In this document: positions 45,736 through 56,370 of the stretch, piece after piece
How positions within the stretch are numbered: the stretch's first letter is position 1
How the letters are laid out: every line of letters starts with the position of its first letter
Source of the DNA: Paraconiothyrium sp. Pb-2020
Taxonomy: Eukaryota; Ascomycota; Dothideomycetes; Pleosporales; Didymosphaeriaceae
Reading direction: 5' to 3'
DNA length: 64,000 nucleotides
Assembly: GCA_022419385.1 (NCBI GenBank)
Contig: JAJUBI010000006.1
Span: 806,001 to 870,000 of the forward strand
Notes under the pieces: generated by a model
What the model was told of the DNA's origin: nothing
Database searches by the model: none
Seen by the model: only the letters and a program-made list of their open reading frames with translations
Made by a program: the position numbers and the translations under genes

Positions 45736-46457
45736 TCAACCGGCCAAAGGGTTCGCATGCATGGTGACGTTCTTGATCTCCACCCGTTCCTTTGGTCGAA
45801 ACTTCTTGTCTACTTCCAGCGTCTCGAGCTCGTCCAGGACTTCTTCGCCTTCGAGCACTTTCCCAAAACAACATGTTTTTTGCCATCGAGGTGTGGCGCG
45901 GCGCAAACGTAATGGAAGATTGGCTTCCATTTGAGTTGGGACCTTTGTTCGCCATGCTCAGAATTCCCCTCGCATTGTGTCGTAGGGCGGGGCGGATCTC
46001 GTCCTCAAATAGGTGATCGGCGGTGTCGTAAATGGAAGTAGAGGACTTGGACTTGGAGTCGGATGCTGGGCTGCCGGTCTGCACCATGAAGTTTGGAATC
46101 AGGCGGTGAAAGGGACTGCCATTGTAGAAACCAGAGGCGCACAAGGCGAGGAAGTTTTCAGCCGTCTTGGGCACGGATTCGCAGAAGACCTCGAGCTTGA
46201 TATCACCGCGCGTGGTGTGGAGCTACGAGAAGGGTCAGCATGTAGGGCGCGGTGCACCACCGAGACATCAGCAAGTGCTGCGTGGTGGCGGGCAGTGTTG
46301 TGCTGTCAGAGGAGGGGACCGCGCGGCAGCCAAATATCCATGACGGCGTGGCCATCGGAGAATTGCATCCCGACGCGCGCACATGCGACAGCGGGAGGGG
46401 ATTTGAGGCTCGAACAGGTGTGGGAGCAGATGCGACGGCACTTACGGTGACAGACAT
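45736..46457 (-). pseudogene. PPIL3-type cyclophilin, frame broken by small indels
   Basis: Exon 1 (46457-46446, MSVT) joins exon 2 at 46222 across a 223 bp intron and reads LHTTRGDIKLEVFCESVPKT, AENFLALCASGFYNGSPFHR and ARGILSMANKGPNSNGSQ, the core of the small spliceosome-associated cyclophilins. The expected FFIT is read as SSIT (45,913-45,921, a deletion and an insertion). The frame then shifts near 45,900, where PHLDGKKHVV is found in another frame, and again near 45,866, after which FGKVLEGEEVLDELETLEVD and VEIKNVTMHANPLAG continue in the third frame to a stop at 45736. The uncorrected frame instead runs to 45674 with an unrelated tail. Either the assembly has errors here or the gene is freshly decayed. 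Normal members are peptidyl-prolyl isomerases of ~160-170 residues. Confidence 0.7.
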
Positions 46458-47086
46458 GATGGTGCAGCTGAAGGCGCATCCTTTGGCCGCAGATGTGGGG
46501 AGGAGATGATTCGCGCGGAGCTCAAGCCCCCAAGAAGGCTATGGTGAATCCCACGAAGTCGGTTTCTGCTCACTCTCCTACGCTCTAGGCCGCGTTACGT
46601 CGCCACTGCGCTTGTCGTTTACGATTCCATTGTCGCCTTATTCATCCATCGCCAGCGGAGGACGACAGCGTCGCATATTCGTCGACGGACCAATAGCAGC
46701 GAGCACTCCGCCGCCCGCTTCGCAGCCCAGCCCTACCTCACCTCCAACCCGCCTATACGCACGCACGCACGCAAAGCTCGCGCTCCTCTCCACGCCGACC
46801 GCCCCGTTCCGCCGCGCCCCGACCGCCGCTGTGCTCCTCGGACCACCGCTGCCAGCTGCCCCGCCCGTTGCTGGTGAAGCTTTGCTGGTGCATCTCGTCG
46901 ACCCCACCGATCCCGCAGCCAGGCTACCTCCACGCCGCCTGCACGTCCCCTCGCCCACGCTCCAGCTTGGAGCTCCTCGAGCGCGACCCAGCCGGCGCCT
47001 CGCAGCGACAGCCCACACGCGCCTCTCCCATGCGGTGCTCGCTCAAGCCTCAGGCCCGCGCCGACGCCCCGTCACCCTGAGCAGCC
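46458..47086. other. Divergent GC-rich promoter/leader region
   Basis: Separates the starts of the cyclophilin and the arrestin-like gene. It is strongly C/G-rich and includes four tandem ACGC units near 46,757. A 214-codon frame across it (46,612-47,256) reads through the first exon of the next gene in another frame and looks like composition bias. Confidence 0.5.
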
Positions 47087-48443
47087 ATGTCGGCCTTTGT
47101 GCGCGTCTCAGGACCGCCAAACAGCAACTTTCTCGTCGGCTACCCAGGCATTTCGGCGACATTGGTACGTCCTCTGTGCTTTTTCCCCGCTCTGCCGGCG
47201 TGCGCGAGCTCCCCCGGCCGAGCTCTTCTACCTATCCGGTGCTGAAGCTGTGCTAACTGTTTCCAGCCGCGGATAGAGGCAAGGTCGAGATACGCCCGCT
47301 CGTCGGGGTCTCAGCGCCCGTCAATGTCTCGCTTGTCACCATCGCCCTCCACCGGCGTGAGACGATCCACCCGTCTGCCGAGTCGCTCACCAAGAAGCAC
47401 CTCGCCGCCCCACGCAAGGAGATTACCGACATTGTAGGCAAGGAGATGCTGCTGTTTCGGTGCCCCGCCGGCAAGGAGTTTGAGAGCGTACTTTCCATGG
47501 ACCTGCCCTTTGTAATATTCATACCATATGGCCGCGGCGGCGAGGAAGTAGCAAGGAGGGTGCCACCCGCGAGTTTGCAATTGCCAGCCCGGACAGCTGA
47601 GACGTTCTACGAGTTGGTTGTAACCGTGCAGCAAGGGCAGACAGATCAGAAGAAATACCCGTTTCCGGTGCCAATACAGCGGTATGATACCCTATCCACA
47701 TTCGGCATGTACAACCGTCCCGAGAGCGCCGAAAGAGTCACAGATCATCTTGTTACCCTGGGAATTAGTCTGCCCAGGTGGAGTTATGGCCCTCTAGACC
47801 CTGTGTCCGTCTATATTAAGCTCAGCCCGAACCCGGATTGGTTAAAGAAGGCGCAGAAGGTTACTATCCAGAAGATTACTGTTGGTATAGATGAGGAAAT
47901 CATATTCAATCACGAGGGTGATGAACCAACAAGAAAAGTGAAGACGTTGGCCAAGACCACCCAGGCTGTCGGTGTTAAGATGCCCGAGGCTGGTTACTTT
48001 ACGAACTTGGGACTGGTGTTTCCCGCAAAAGACCTGCGAGACTCGGACGGCATAATACCACGCGGGAAAAAGGAATTTCCTATGTATGCAGTAAACGGCT
48101 TTACGACCACAGGTACACTCTACAAGATTGAGTACTACCTGACAGTCAAAGTAAGCGCACAGAATCTCACTAGACTGAGGACCTCACTAATTGATCCTAG
48201 GCACAATTGGCGTCAGCACGGGATATATTACTCCGCCAACCTATAGTCGTCTGCCCGTTTGATCACGCTGGTTGCAAAGAAGAGATGGAGGCAATTGAAC
48301 AGGCAGCCAGAGACGCTGCGCATGTTTCGCCTGATAACCCTATGCTGCCCGCAGCAACCATTGTCCGTTCCAACGATCCGAACGGGCTCGCCGCATTGGG
48401 TATGGCGATAGTAGGAGGCCATAGGAAGCCCCTCATCGAGTGA
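47087..48443 (+). CDS. Arrestin-like protein (arrestin N-like fold), one-base frameshift in exon 2
   Basis: Exons 47087-47164, 47267-48150 and 48201-48443. Exon 1 gives MSAFVRVSGPPNSNFLVGYP and GISATL. Exon 2 begins in phase as Pro-Arg-Ile-Glu, then the frame must shift at 47278-47280 (GAGGCAAG, where GAGGGCAAG would restore Gly) to continue KVEIRPLVGVSAPVNVSLVT. From there it is open for about 290 codons: VGKEMLLFRCPAGKEFESVL, LPARTAETFYELVVTVQQGQ, RYDTLSTFGMYNRPESAERV, LPRWSYGPLDPVSVYIKLSP and YAVNGFTTTGTLYKIEYYLT. Exon 3 adds AQLASARDILLRQPIVVCPF and ends GHRKPLIE. With the base restored it would be about 401 residues. The beta-sandwich arrestin fold suggests a cargo or ubiquitin-ligase adaptor, but fungal members of this type are poorly characterised. 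Confidence 0.75.
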
Positions 48444-49904
48444 AGAATCAAATGGTAGCTTGATCGTAAAAACTATCTACTTGCTGCGGCAACAAGCACA
48501 GCGGACGGCATGTAAGCAACATGAAGCGTCATTCCCAGCGCGCGAAGGACAGGTCCACGAAAGCACCCGGGATGAGGCTGGGTGTGCGGCGCCAGAGCGC
48601 TTGTGCAAATCGGAGGGTTCTTGATCACTTTGGGCGTTAAGGTGCTAGAGCGGGGCCTGAAAACCATAGGCGTGCTTCTACTTCGCCATATACCTCGCCA
48701 TTAGCATGCCACAGCACAGGAGCTGGGGAGCAGGGCGCTCGCTTCTTCCAGGCGCATATATTCTTATGGGTGCATGTTTGTTGGTTCGCCGCTTTCAGGG
48801 CGGCTACGAGCACGCTTGTGCGTGTACCTGCATTTGCTGGAGTTACTGCCGGGATCTGACGAGGCACAGATATGTTACGTTCACTTGGTACTTAATCTTA
48901 GTGGTGATGGGGCAGGCTCCACGATCTTTGGGGATGAGAAGACGATCCTGTGCATAATCGAAGGGGCGAAGAGATGATCGAGCTTGCATATAAAGGTCGT
49001 GTGTTTGCGAGGTGAAGAGGGAAGCTGCGAATACCAAACATTACTCGTCATATTTGCATTCACTATGTGCATGTCCAGATAACCTTACATAGGAGAGACT
49101 CTGATGAGTACTTATAATGGGCCACCATAAGAGCCAAGCTTAGGCAATTCAGAGGCAGGTTTGTCGTCTAGAGTATCGTTTCCTCTTTGGGTCGGGCACT
49201 GTGATGAGCTACTGTTCCCAGTGCCAAATGAATGTCGGGAAACCTTTTATTCATGTACAAAACTTCCCTTCTGATGGACAGTAGACCTACATATGCAATT
49301 ATAAGGTCCGTAGCGCCGCACAACTTATGTATGATGCTAACGCGGTGGTAAAACTCTATATATCAAATGGAGCGATGGGCGTGGGGTGAAGGCGCTGTCC
49401 TTAGGCATTCGCTGCAAGCGAGCATGAACGATTGGAGGCGTTATTTCCGGGCAGGATTGCACTGCCGATACATGATCTGAAGCGGGAGATGCGTGATTGA
49501 CTGGAAGAGCGCCATGCGGATGGTTTGAATGGGTGAGATGCGTGGAGGTGCAGAGACGTAGACATGCCGGAAAAATTGATATTAGACCTGGTGCCGGGAG
49601 GCTCCGGATTCGCTAGAAGATGACAGAGATAAACTTTCGTCACCAGTTTCGCTCTCTGTGTGTATCTACTCTATGATGACTCGATAGCACTTTGAGGACA
49701 ATTTGGGCTGTCCGTGACTGCGATGACACTGTTGGTCTTCGAAATTGCTTATCTCACTGAACTTCCCTCTCAGCGTCTTTAGGCATGTCAATTCTGGTTT
49801 GGCACCGCCTCTTAATTTCGATTCGCCTCATAGCCCAACTGTGCGAAGATAGGTATCAGCTGGACCGACTTTGCTCCTGCTCTTATCCCTCATTATGTTG
49901 AACC
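48444..49904. other. Gene-free stretch of 1.5 kb
   Basis: Downstream flank of the arrestin-like gene. Short frames only; no RNA gene, repeat or protein family recognised. Base composition drifts toward A/T to the right. Confidence 0.45.
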
Positions 49905-50276
49905 TTAAGAACCTCTCGGTCGAAATGCTAGATTCATGGTGTGCCCGTTCATGTTCTGATCCTTTACCTCCTCCCTCCCTCGTGACTCCAAGCTAAGACT
50001 TTGCAGTGCGGCCTTGGCCATGTGCTCGTCGACAACGTACTTGATGCCAGTGTACTGCGGGCTCGCGGGCCCGAAGGTTGCCAGTGCATTGCGCATGGAA
50101 GACTGAAGCTGCGGAATTAGCCCCAATGAACCCCGCTGTTCGAAGGTAAAATAGGTGTAACAACTTTCGCGCATATGCATGAAGCAAGCGAGGGTGGTAA
50201 CAGCACGATATTACCCCGAGTCAAAAAGCATAGTGCTGCTTACCGAGGCAAGAAGGTCATCCTCCTGTGAAGACAT
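49905..50276 (-). CDS. Possible small two-exon hypothetical gene
   Basis: ATG at 50276 opens an 11-codon exon (MSSQEDDLLAS) ending at a GTAAGC donor (50243). An acceptor GAACAG at 50136 leads to a 76-codon exon reading RGSLGLIPQLQSSMRNALAT, then GIKYVVDEHMAKAALQSLSL. The joined product has 87 residues, with a helical, charged second half and no known domain. Splice signals are good and the frame joins exactly, which is the main support. No family recognised; it could be chance. Confidence 0.35.
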
Positions 50277-50701
50277 TGTGGGTTGGTCCAAGATTGTGGT
50301 TACTGCACGAGGTTTTGATATTCGTATTGTACGTTGCGTGCCTTGTCGTTGAAGTCGGCTTACATTTAGCGGGGTATCGAGGTGCAGGTCGCATACAGTC
50401 AAACATCAATCGGATGAAACCAGCGAGAGCAAAAATGTTATTTTTCCTTTGTAGTCACGCTTGCTAATCAGCATTCAAAGAGGTCTCGCTTCTTTAGCAA
50501 GATACTCGCTTTGTGCGCATGTGGAGGTTCTGCGAGGCCATAAATGGCGCCTTCCGGTCGCCGTCCACGAAAGACCTTCCTGCCCCACCTCGAGACATAT
50601 GGTTGCACCAACCCGCTCAATTACTAGCCAGCTCACGCAAAAAGGTATCTCAATGCCTTCCACCATGTTATGAGGCATCTAGAACCCTCAAAAAGCAAAT
50701 C
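50277..50701. other. Short intergenic region, no gene seen
   Basis: Upstream of the possible small gene and next to the tRNA. Nothing else supported. Confidence 0.4.
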
Positions 50702-50807
50702 TGATCAGAGTGGGACTCGAACCCACGCGGTTTCCCACTGCGGTCGTTCATGCTCGCTTTGCAGCGAATGCCTAAACACAGCGCCTTAACCACTCGGCCA
50801 TCTGACC
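50702..50807 (-). tRNA. tRNA-Leu(UAG) with a 27-nt intron
   Basis: On the minus strand the 7-bp acceptor stem pairs GGTCAGA with TCTGATC (one G-T pair), with A as discriminator base. The D arm is TGGCCGAGTGGTTAAGGC. The anticodon stem pairs CTGTG with CGCAG around the loop TTTAGGC, giving anticodon UAG (Leu, reads CUA). The intron (50744-50770) sits one base after the anticodon, the canonical position. The variable arm is long (GGG-AAA-CC core), as expected for Leu, and the T arm is GTGGG-TTCGAGT-CCCAC. Mature length is 79 bases. The gene lies exactly where gene-dense sequence gives way to the A/T-rich island. Confidence 0.92.
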
Positions 50808-51521
50808 GTTTGATTTATAGAATTTTGCGGCCGCATTAACATTATATACAAGTTTTACTACCATCTAGAAAAAGTTCGGATGGAATGAGGGAAGAATGGT
50901 GGGTTTTGAGCTTCGAACGGTGGTGTGGTACATTTCCAGACACTAGCAGAGCGGGGCAAGCTACTTGCAGAAAATTCCAGCCCTATGGCGAGCTTATACT
51001 CCGGGAGATCATGGGAGCAAGAGACCCAGTCTTCTCACCACCCAAAATACAGCTTGGTCTTGTATCCTGAGCGATTCTCTCACAATGATTGAGGCTGGTA
51101 ACTTAGGTATTAGCTACTATTCTAATAAATATGTAAGTATGCTAAATCCAAGCTATATACAGTATCGAAGCTGTCATGTATAGTAAGAAATCGGATAACC
51201 GTGGTGCATACATATGTACGCACCCTAATTTGTGACTGTTTCTATGGTAAGGGAACCAATGCACAAGCTTGATATTCCAGTATCAAATCACCGGCTTACT
51301 CCGTCCCATGTATAGATTCAGCGACACTAAAATAATATAACTTACTTGGACTAGGTGTAATTACACTTAAAAAAAATCAAGCAACACCACAAATGATTTC
51401 TTAAGTAACTCTGTTGATTGCAGAGTTATATACGTCAAACACCTTAGCGTTCGACAGTCTACAACATCAAGGTAACAACCTAAAGACTTATTGTGAATTG
51501 AGTCCAACTAGGAAGCATGTA
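50808..51521. other. A/T-rich region with repeat remnant, no gene
   Basis: Visibly richer in A and T than the left 50 kb, with stops in all frames. Contains the first of two diverged related segments (about 50,925-51,120). No intact gene. Confidence 0.5.
50925..51120 (+). repeat. Diverged repeat copy 1
   Basis: Starts ACACTAGCAGAGCGGGGCAAG and resembles a second segment near 52,415-52,600 (GCACTAACAGAGCTGGACAG). Shared patches follow in the same order: CTTGCAGA/CTTGCGAGA, CCCTATGG/TTCTATAT, TCTTCTCACCACC/TCCTCTTACTACC, TACAGCTTGGTC/TACAGATCAATC and ATTAGCTA. The difference pattern (many C/T and G/A changes) fits decay by repeat-induced point mutation. The alignment was made by eye. Confidence 0.4.
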
Positions 51522-52254
51522 TCAATTACCTGTAGCCATCGACACGAAGATAATCTTGGAATATCGTAACAGAACGCCAAATTTGTCATTCGGCGGAAGG
51601 TTTGGGAGACACCCTTTAGCCCAAATTTCCGGAATGTTCACTGCAGTCCGAAGTGGTGCCCAGAGGGCGTAGAATGTCTCCTTCACCCAGTACCTAGACA
51701 TAAGTGGTGCGAATTCGGTGAGATGCTCAATGTTGTAAACATTTTGGCCTCAGGGTACTAAGCACCTGGTAATATCCAGCAAGCAGCCCCAAATCTAGGG
51801 TAGTTAGTTCAGAATATGGGGACACGTACAGCTAGCGGTTTTTACGCATATTAGCTAATGGCAAAAGCGCAGGGGTGCTTACGTAGGTGTTAATAACCGG
51901 GTTACCAAAAATTTATGCGCGGTAGTAGTTGGAATAGTTGCTAATTCTTAGCTTGTCCTGGCCGATCTCACGACCTGCCGGGACAATTGCGGACACCAAG
52001 TTTGAGTACTGGGCGAACGTAACTTCAAGTGTTACAAAGAAAATGACAGCCGCAAGGCATCCCTCTAGGTTAGCGTCGATGTTGTAGGGATTCTTGCGCT
52101 CAGTCTCGAGCTGTGTGATCGCGTTGCCAGCTCCAGCAAGTAGAGAGGTATTCGGTGTAAGGTTGAACTGGTCACGACCGACCCAAGAAGCGGTCTCCTA
52201 AGGGAGAGAGATTTGCGGCACCATGGCAGGCAGAGGTTGTGCGTTAGCGGCCAT
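51522..52254 (-). pseudogene. Decayed multi-exon gene remnant, family unknown
   Basis: On the minus strand a frame of 94 codons (52197-51913) reads ETASWVGRDQFNLTPNTSLL, NAITQLETERKNPYNIDANL and EVTFAQYSNLVSAIVPAGRE. It is preceded by ATG...ISLP then TAG at 52198, and followed by a TAA. Beyond the TAA the same frame continues IFGNPVINTY, then an intron-like GTAAGC...CGCTAG, then LYVSPYSELTTLDLGLLAGY. A further block (about 51,728-51,522) reads HLTEFAPLMSRYWVKETFYA and KFGVLLRYSKIIFVSMATG. Protein-like stretches broken by stops that could come from C-to-T change (CAA to TAA) suggest a once intact gene. I cannot name it. Confidence 0.45.
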
Positions 52255-54710
52255 GTTGGTGATTGGGTTGGTGGGTGTCGCGCATTCACAAGTTAGGAAC
52301 TTTTACCTAAGTACTAGGAGTTATAATTATACTAGGAGTCTTATTTATAGCGAACACTAGTAGTATTTATTATTATTTGTTTAGCGACCGGGAAGTGGGG
52401 CTGTACGGTCACAGGCACTAACAGAGCTGGACAGAGCACTTGCGAGAGTATAAGGTTCTATATTATATCCATACTCTTAAGTGTTACGAGAAACCACCGC
52501 ACTCCTCTTACTACCTAGTGTACAGATCAATCCCTACGTTCCAAGCCTCAGGGCAACTCTTCCACTCTTGAAGTAAGCTGATTAGCTATTGGAATTCAGG
52601 TAATACAGGTAGTCTAGTTCGCTATGATGGTACTGCGGTTGATAGCGGGGCCGCCGTGGGGTAATGAGTAGCCCGGTGCTGTAAACCTAAGCACTTAATC
52701 ATCAATCTTGTTATGTAACTATTTGGAATAGAGCCTGTGCAATCTATAATTTAATGTTGTAACGATGATGTTTTTGCTGTTTGATACCATTCGCCAAGCT
52801 ACTGTTACTTAGATAACATAACAGACTTTGCAAGACATCGCGGTTAACGCATGTTATTAGATCCTGGTATAAGCGTATAATTCGCTACGCAGTCTCTTAT
52901 ATGTCTCTTGGGTTAAGCAGAAACGATAATTCACGACAATGCACCAGAAGGTGGTCGCGGCTCGAAACTACCTACCTCGTGAGACTGCGTTACAGACGTT
53001 GTAATGCACTATCGCGTGCTTCACCTTCGTTAGCATGCAATACATGGTTTTATCCATAAGTACCTGATTGAGATCATAATGCTATAATCAAATGATATTA
53101 CGATACCGATCTCTAGATGATATTGCACTTCATGGAAGGCCTTACCTGTATGGCCGGAGTGCTTGAGGTGGCTGCTATACATTGCATTATTGGGCATTAT
53201 CGCCCTTCACTGCTTCAAGTCTTATTCTATCCATGATTCGTTCGTTCTGGCTTAATCTCAGGATATTTCGCTGGTAAAGAAGTGGAGATGCACAAAATTA
53301 GCCTGACATGACGAGCGGGCGTGTCAATATAGTATACCTTCTGCATCATCACTTTTCGGATATGAGTTATCGTCCCATATGACCTTACGGACCAGGAACA
53401 GAGCATAGTTAAGCATGATGGTCGACAACGATGATAATGCACAGTCGGCATTGCTGCTCGTACCCGTTATGACAACATTAACAGTCCCTCGTATTGATTA
53501 ATTATCGTTTCTTTTGTGGGTTTCTTGATAATTACTCGCCAGAACTGAGAATACTGACAATAAATATACCGTACTAGTCCGCCAGTACCGAGAGTGCTCA
53601 ACAGGGGAACACTGGCCGTACTCTGCATTCTCGCATTGCCATGAAATTTGCGTGTACTCTCATGCAGTGTGACCTTAACATCACGGATCATGTCTGCATT
53701 ATTAAGTTCTAGTGTCCGAGTGCTCCAGATGTGACCCAACATCCTGGAATAGGCGACGCAGAGCTCTAGATCGGGCCACATCGAGATATGGTACTTCAAA
53801 GTCAGTGCATGAAGGCATCGTATGATCGTGCACAACTCCATTTGACCTGGACGTTATAAAACTGATAATGCACGCTAAATTGTACGATGAGTGCCATTGT
53901 GATACAAGCGTTTGCAGGACGTCTCTTGAGCACCTGTCGCGACATTATAGGTTGCGCGCAGACCCTGAGGAGGAGTCAGATGCCGAAGAAAAGGAAGAGG
54001 CGGGACGTGAGTCAGAACCATACTAACGTACAAAGCCCGTCCGTCTTACAAATTCTTTGGTCTATGGGAACTTGCATGTCATTCAGAGAAAATCTGACGA
54101 AAGCGAACATAGATTGAAATTATCAGCTACTTTCTAGAGGTTCCTGGGGTGACTCAGGTCATGATGCAGTCCTAAATTATCCCCTGGACAGGTATACTTG
54201 GAAATCGTAAGTGCCTTGCGACAGCATCAATCTCTCAACAAGGCCGTACCTTTATGACATTGCTGCAAGTAGGGCGGAAGACTCAGCTATTAAGTACGCC
54301 AACTGCTGCTTCAGATCATGACAGCCTGGGGATGTACCATGGCATAGGTTAGTCGTTTGCATGGGAAGGGCTGTATCTGACCTCTGATTTTTCGGCCAAC
54401 TACATCAATGTCGTTTTCGTAAACTATACGTTGGAACGATATAGTATTGTCTCGAAGGATATACCTCATCCGGGGGTATTCCAGTATTAGACGAATACAG
54501 GATGAGAAATGTTATAAGTACAGCATGGCCCCTCCTGAATAGACTCGAAGTAGTTAACATATAGGTTGTTGAAAGGCTTTGAGGCAGCTTGTCATCTCAG
54601 CGCAATGTGTCAGAGGGGCACCTCGAGGATGTCATTTGCGAGGTGAGAAGAAAATCAAGAGGCAATCTGTTTGGCTCTAGTGTTGCCGTATCTATTGTGA
54701 TAGGGAGTGA
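52255..54710. other. A/T-rich gene-poor region
   Basis: Dense in stops on both strands, with local AT runs (for example near 52,310-52,370). A 124-codon minus frame at 53,467-53,841 is the longest but has no recognisable features. Contains the second diverged repeat copy. No intact gene supported. Confidence 0.5.
52415..52600 (+). repeat. Diverged repeat copy 2
   Basis: Partner of the segment near 50,925-51,120, in the same orientation and about 1.5 kb away, with the decayed gene remnant between them. Similarity is patchy, so this may be two old copies of one transposon or a weak direct-repeat pair. See copy 1 for matching motifs. Confidence 0.4.
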
Positions 54711-54893
54711 GCCGACGCAGGACTCGAATGGCCAGATTTGAAGGGTCTGGTCGGCGAGGTGTCGGCGTCTATGACGAGAAAGAAGATATACACCAAGCTA
54801 CAACAGTGTGCAAAGGACAACCTCAAAGCACTTATTCCGTACGCCACGGACGTCTCGAGGTACTTGAACAAACTGGAAGTGGATGCAGGCTAG
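54711..54893 (+). pseudogene. Short coding remnant, family unknown
   Basis: Sixty open codons with strongly protein-like sequence: LEWPDLKGLVGEVSASMTRK, KLQQCAKDNLKALIPYATDV and RYLNKLEVDAG before a TAG. There is no start codon and no continuation in the same frame. It looks like one exon of a dead gene. The amphipathic helical pattern is all that can be described. Confidence 0.35.
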
Positions 54894-56370
54894 GTTGTTT
54901 GCCGTTGCCATGGGAGAAAGTTCGTTGCATGTGGCCACTCGTCTGATTGATCGGTCAAAAAGCGTAGAGACGAACGATGGTTCGTTGTAGCGACACGTAC
55001 ATGGTTCTCGTGGGGGTCAAAGAGATCGTTGGCTTTTCAGACACTACATAGTTCTATACACTTTCCAAAGAGGACTTACACCCTCCTCTTTCGATGTGCT
55101 TCAAGAATCTCCGTTATCCGTCACAGAGCGATTAAGCGTTCACATCTTCTATCTTAGAGACCCGGAAGATGCGGATCCATGACACAAGTGTCCATCGGTC
55201 CTCCATTCATCATTTCCTCATGCACAGAGCTCTTCGAAGACGACCACGGGCCGTGCGACGAATGCATCGAAGACGAAAACATACGGCACCAAGTGCTCTG
55301 GAAGATTCCGTTGCGTCCTTTTCGTATACATAATCCAGACGTTTCTTTTCCTGGGGTTATGCACTGGTCGGAATAACCGATGAAGACGGCTGTTATCTTT
55401 CACACAGTAAATTAGACTATCCTTCACATGAAGTCGGATCTCTGATTTGCCGGGCCGAAGAAACTCTTCGTGAACCAGGGTACCGCTTAAGGGACCGATC
55501 CAGTCTCCTGGTTGTAGCGGGTCCATTGACACTAGTGTCTGCTCTCTGCGCAACTTTATCAGAAGCAACGGGGCTGGCCTTTTCTGCTGTTGAAATCCGA
55601 GGTGCACAAACAGCCGCTGGTGGGGTAGATGCGGTAATTGGACGCCGATGGGTCCAGATGGGAGCGCGTTGTCGTCGTTCGAGAAGAACTAATTTATAGC
55701 TCGGGAATAATCCCACCTCACCTCACCTAAGGTAGCGACCAGGCGTGAAGGCCATTTTGGTTCTTTCCCATTCGCAGTGATCAGATCGACATCTTGATCG
55801 CAACCCATCATGCATTAGGTATATATGCTGGTTGCACCACAGCGACCTACAGCATACAACATCCAGTCAAGACTCTAAAGCTTCATAAAGGACCAAGTCA
55901 CCCCAGGATAAACTGTCCTTCGGTACCCTGAACAGGGACACAATGACCAACCACACACAGATTGGCTGAAATCCTATGAATCAATGCCTCGTACCACGGA
56001 AGGGTGGAGGCAGAACGTTTGCAAGGCACAATAAGGAATTTCAGAAAAGGGAATGGTAATGAGTAAGACCATGATGAGCTTAATGTATTGCATATATGTC
56101 TGTCTCCAACCCCTTGCGGACGGTGAGACTCGTAGGCCGATCCACCATGGGCTTCTGGTTTTACCAACCAACCTATGCCTTCCGCTTTGACACCCTGTGC
56201 CTTTGCCTACTGATCACTCGACAGTGATCATTAGACATGAAATCTCTGATCAGACCAAAACAAAGAACAATGCCAAATTTCCCATCACGACCGCTGACAT
56301 ACTTCCTGCTTTTCCTCCCACCCAGCTGTCATTCAGCAGGGTTTCTCAGCTTGCTGGAGTCTTTTGCCGA
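54894..56370. other. Gene-poor region, no intact gene
   Basis: Overlapping short frames on both strands (for example 55,218-55,607 minus and 55,179-55,376 plus) without recognisable protein. Possibly further decayed coding DNA. Confidence 0.4.

Noticed and set aside
46612..47256. 214-codon plus-strand frame rich in Pro, Ala and Arg
   Set aside because: Runs through the first exon of the arrestin-like gene in another frame and starts in the GC-rich promoter; composition artefact.
53467..53841. 124-codon minus-strand frame in the A/T-rich region
   Set aside because: Mixed hydrophobic/polar sequence with no domain, surrounded by stops; could be remnant but no support for a gene.
54716..54735. 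GGACTCGAAT resembling a tRNA T-loop on the minus strand
   Set aside because: No matching T stem or acceptor stem; it falls inside the open 60-codon block.
55218..55607. 129-codon minus-strand frame
   Set aside because: Overlaps protein-like but interrupted plus-strand frames; neither strand gives a coherent product.
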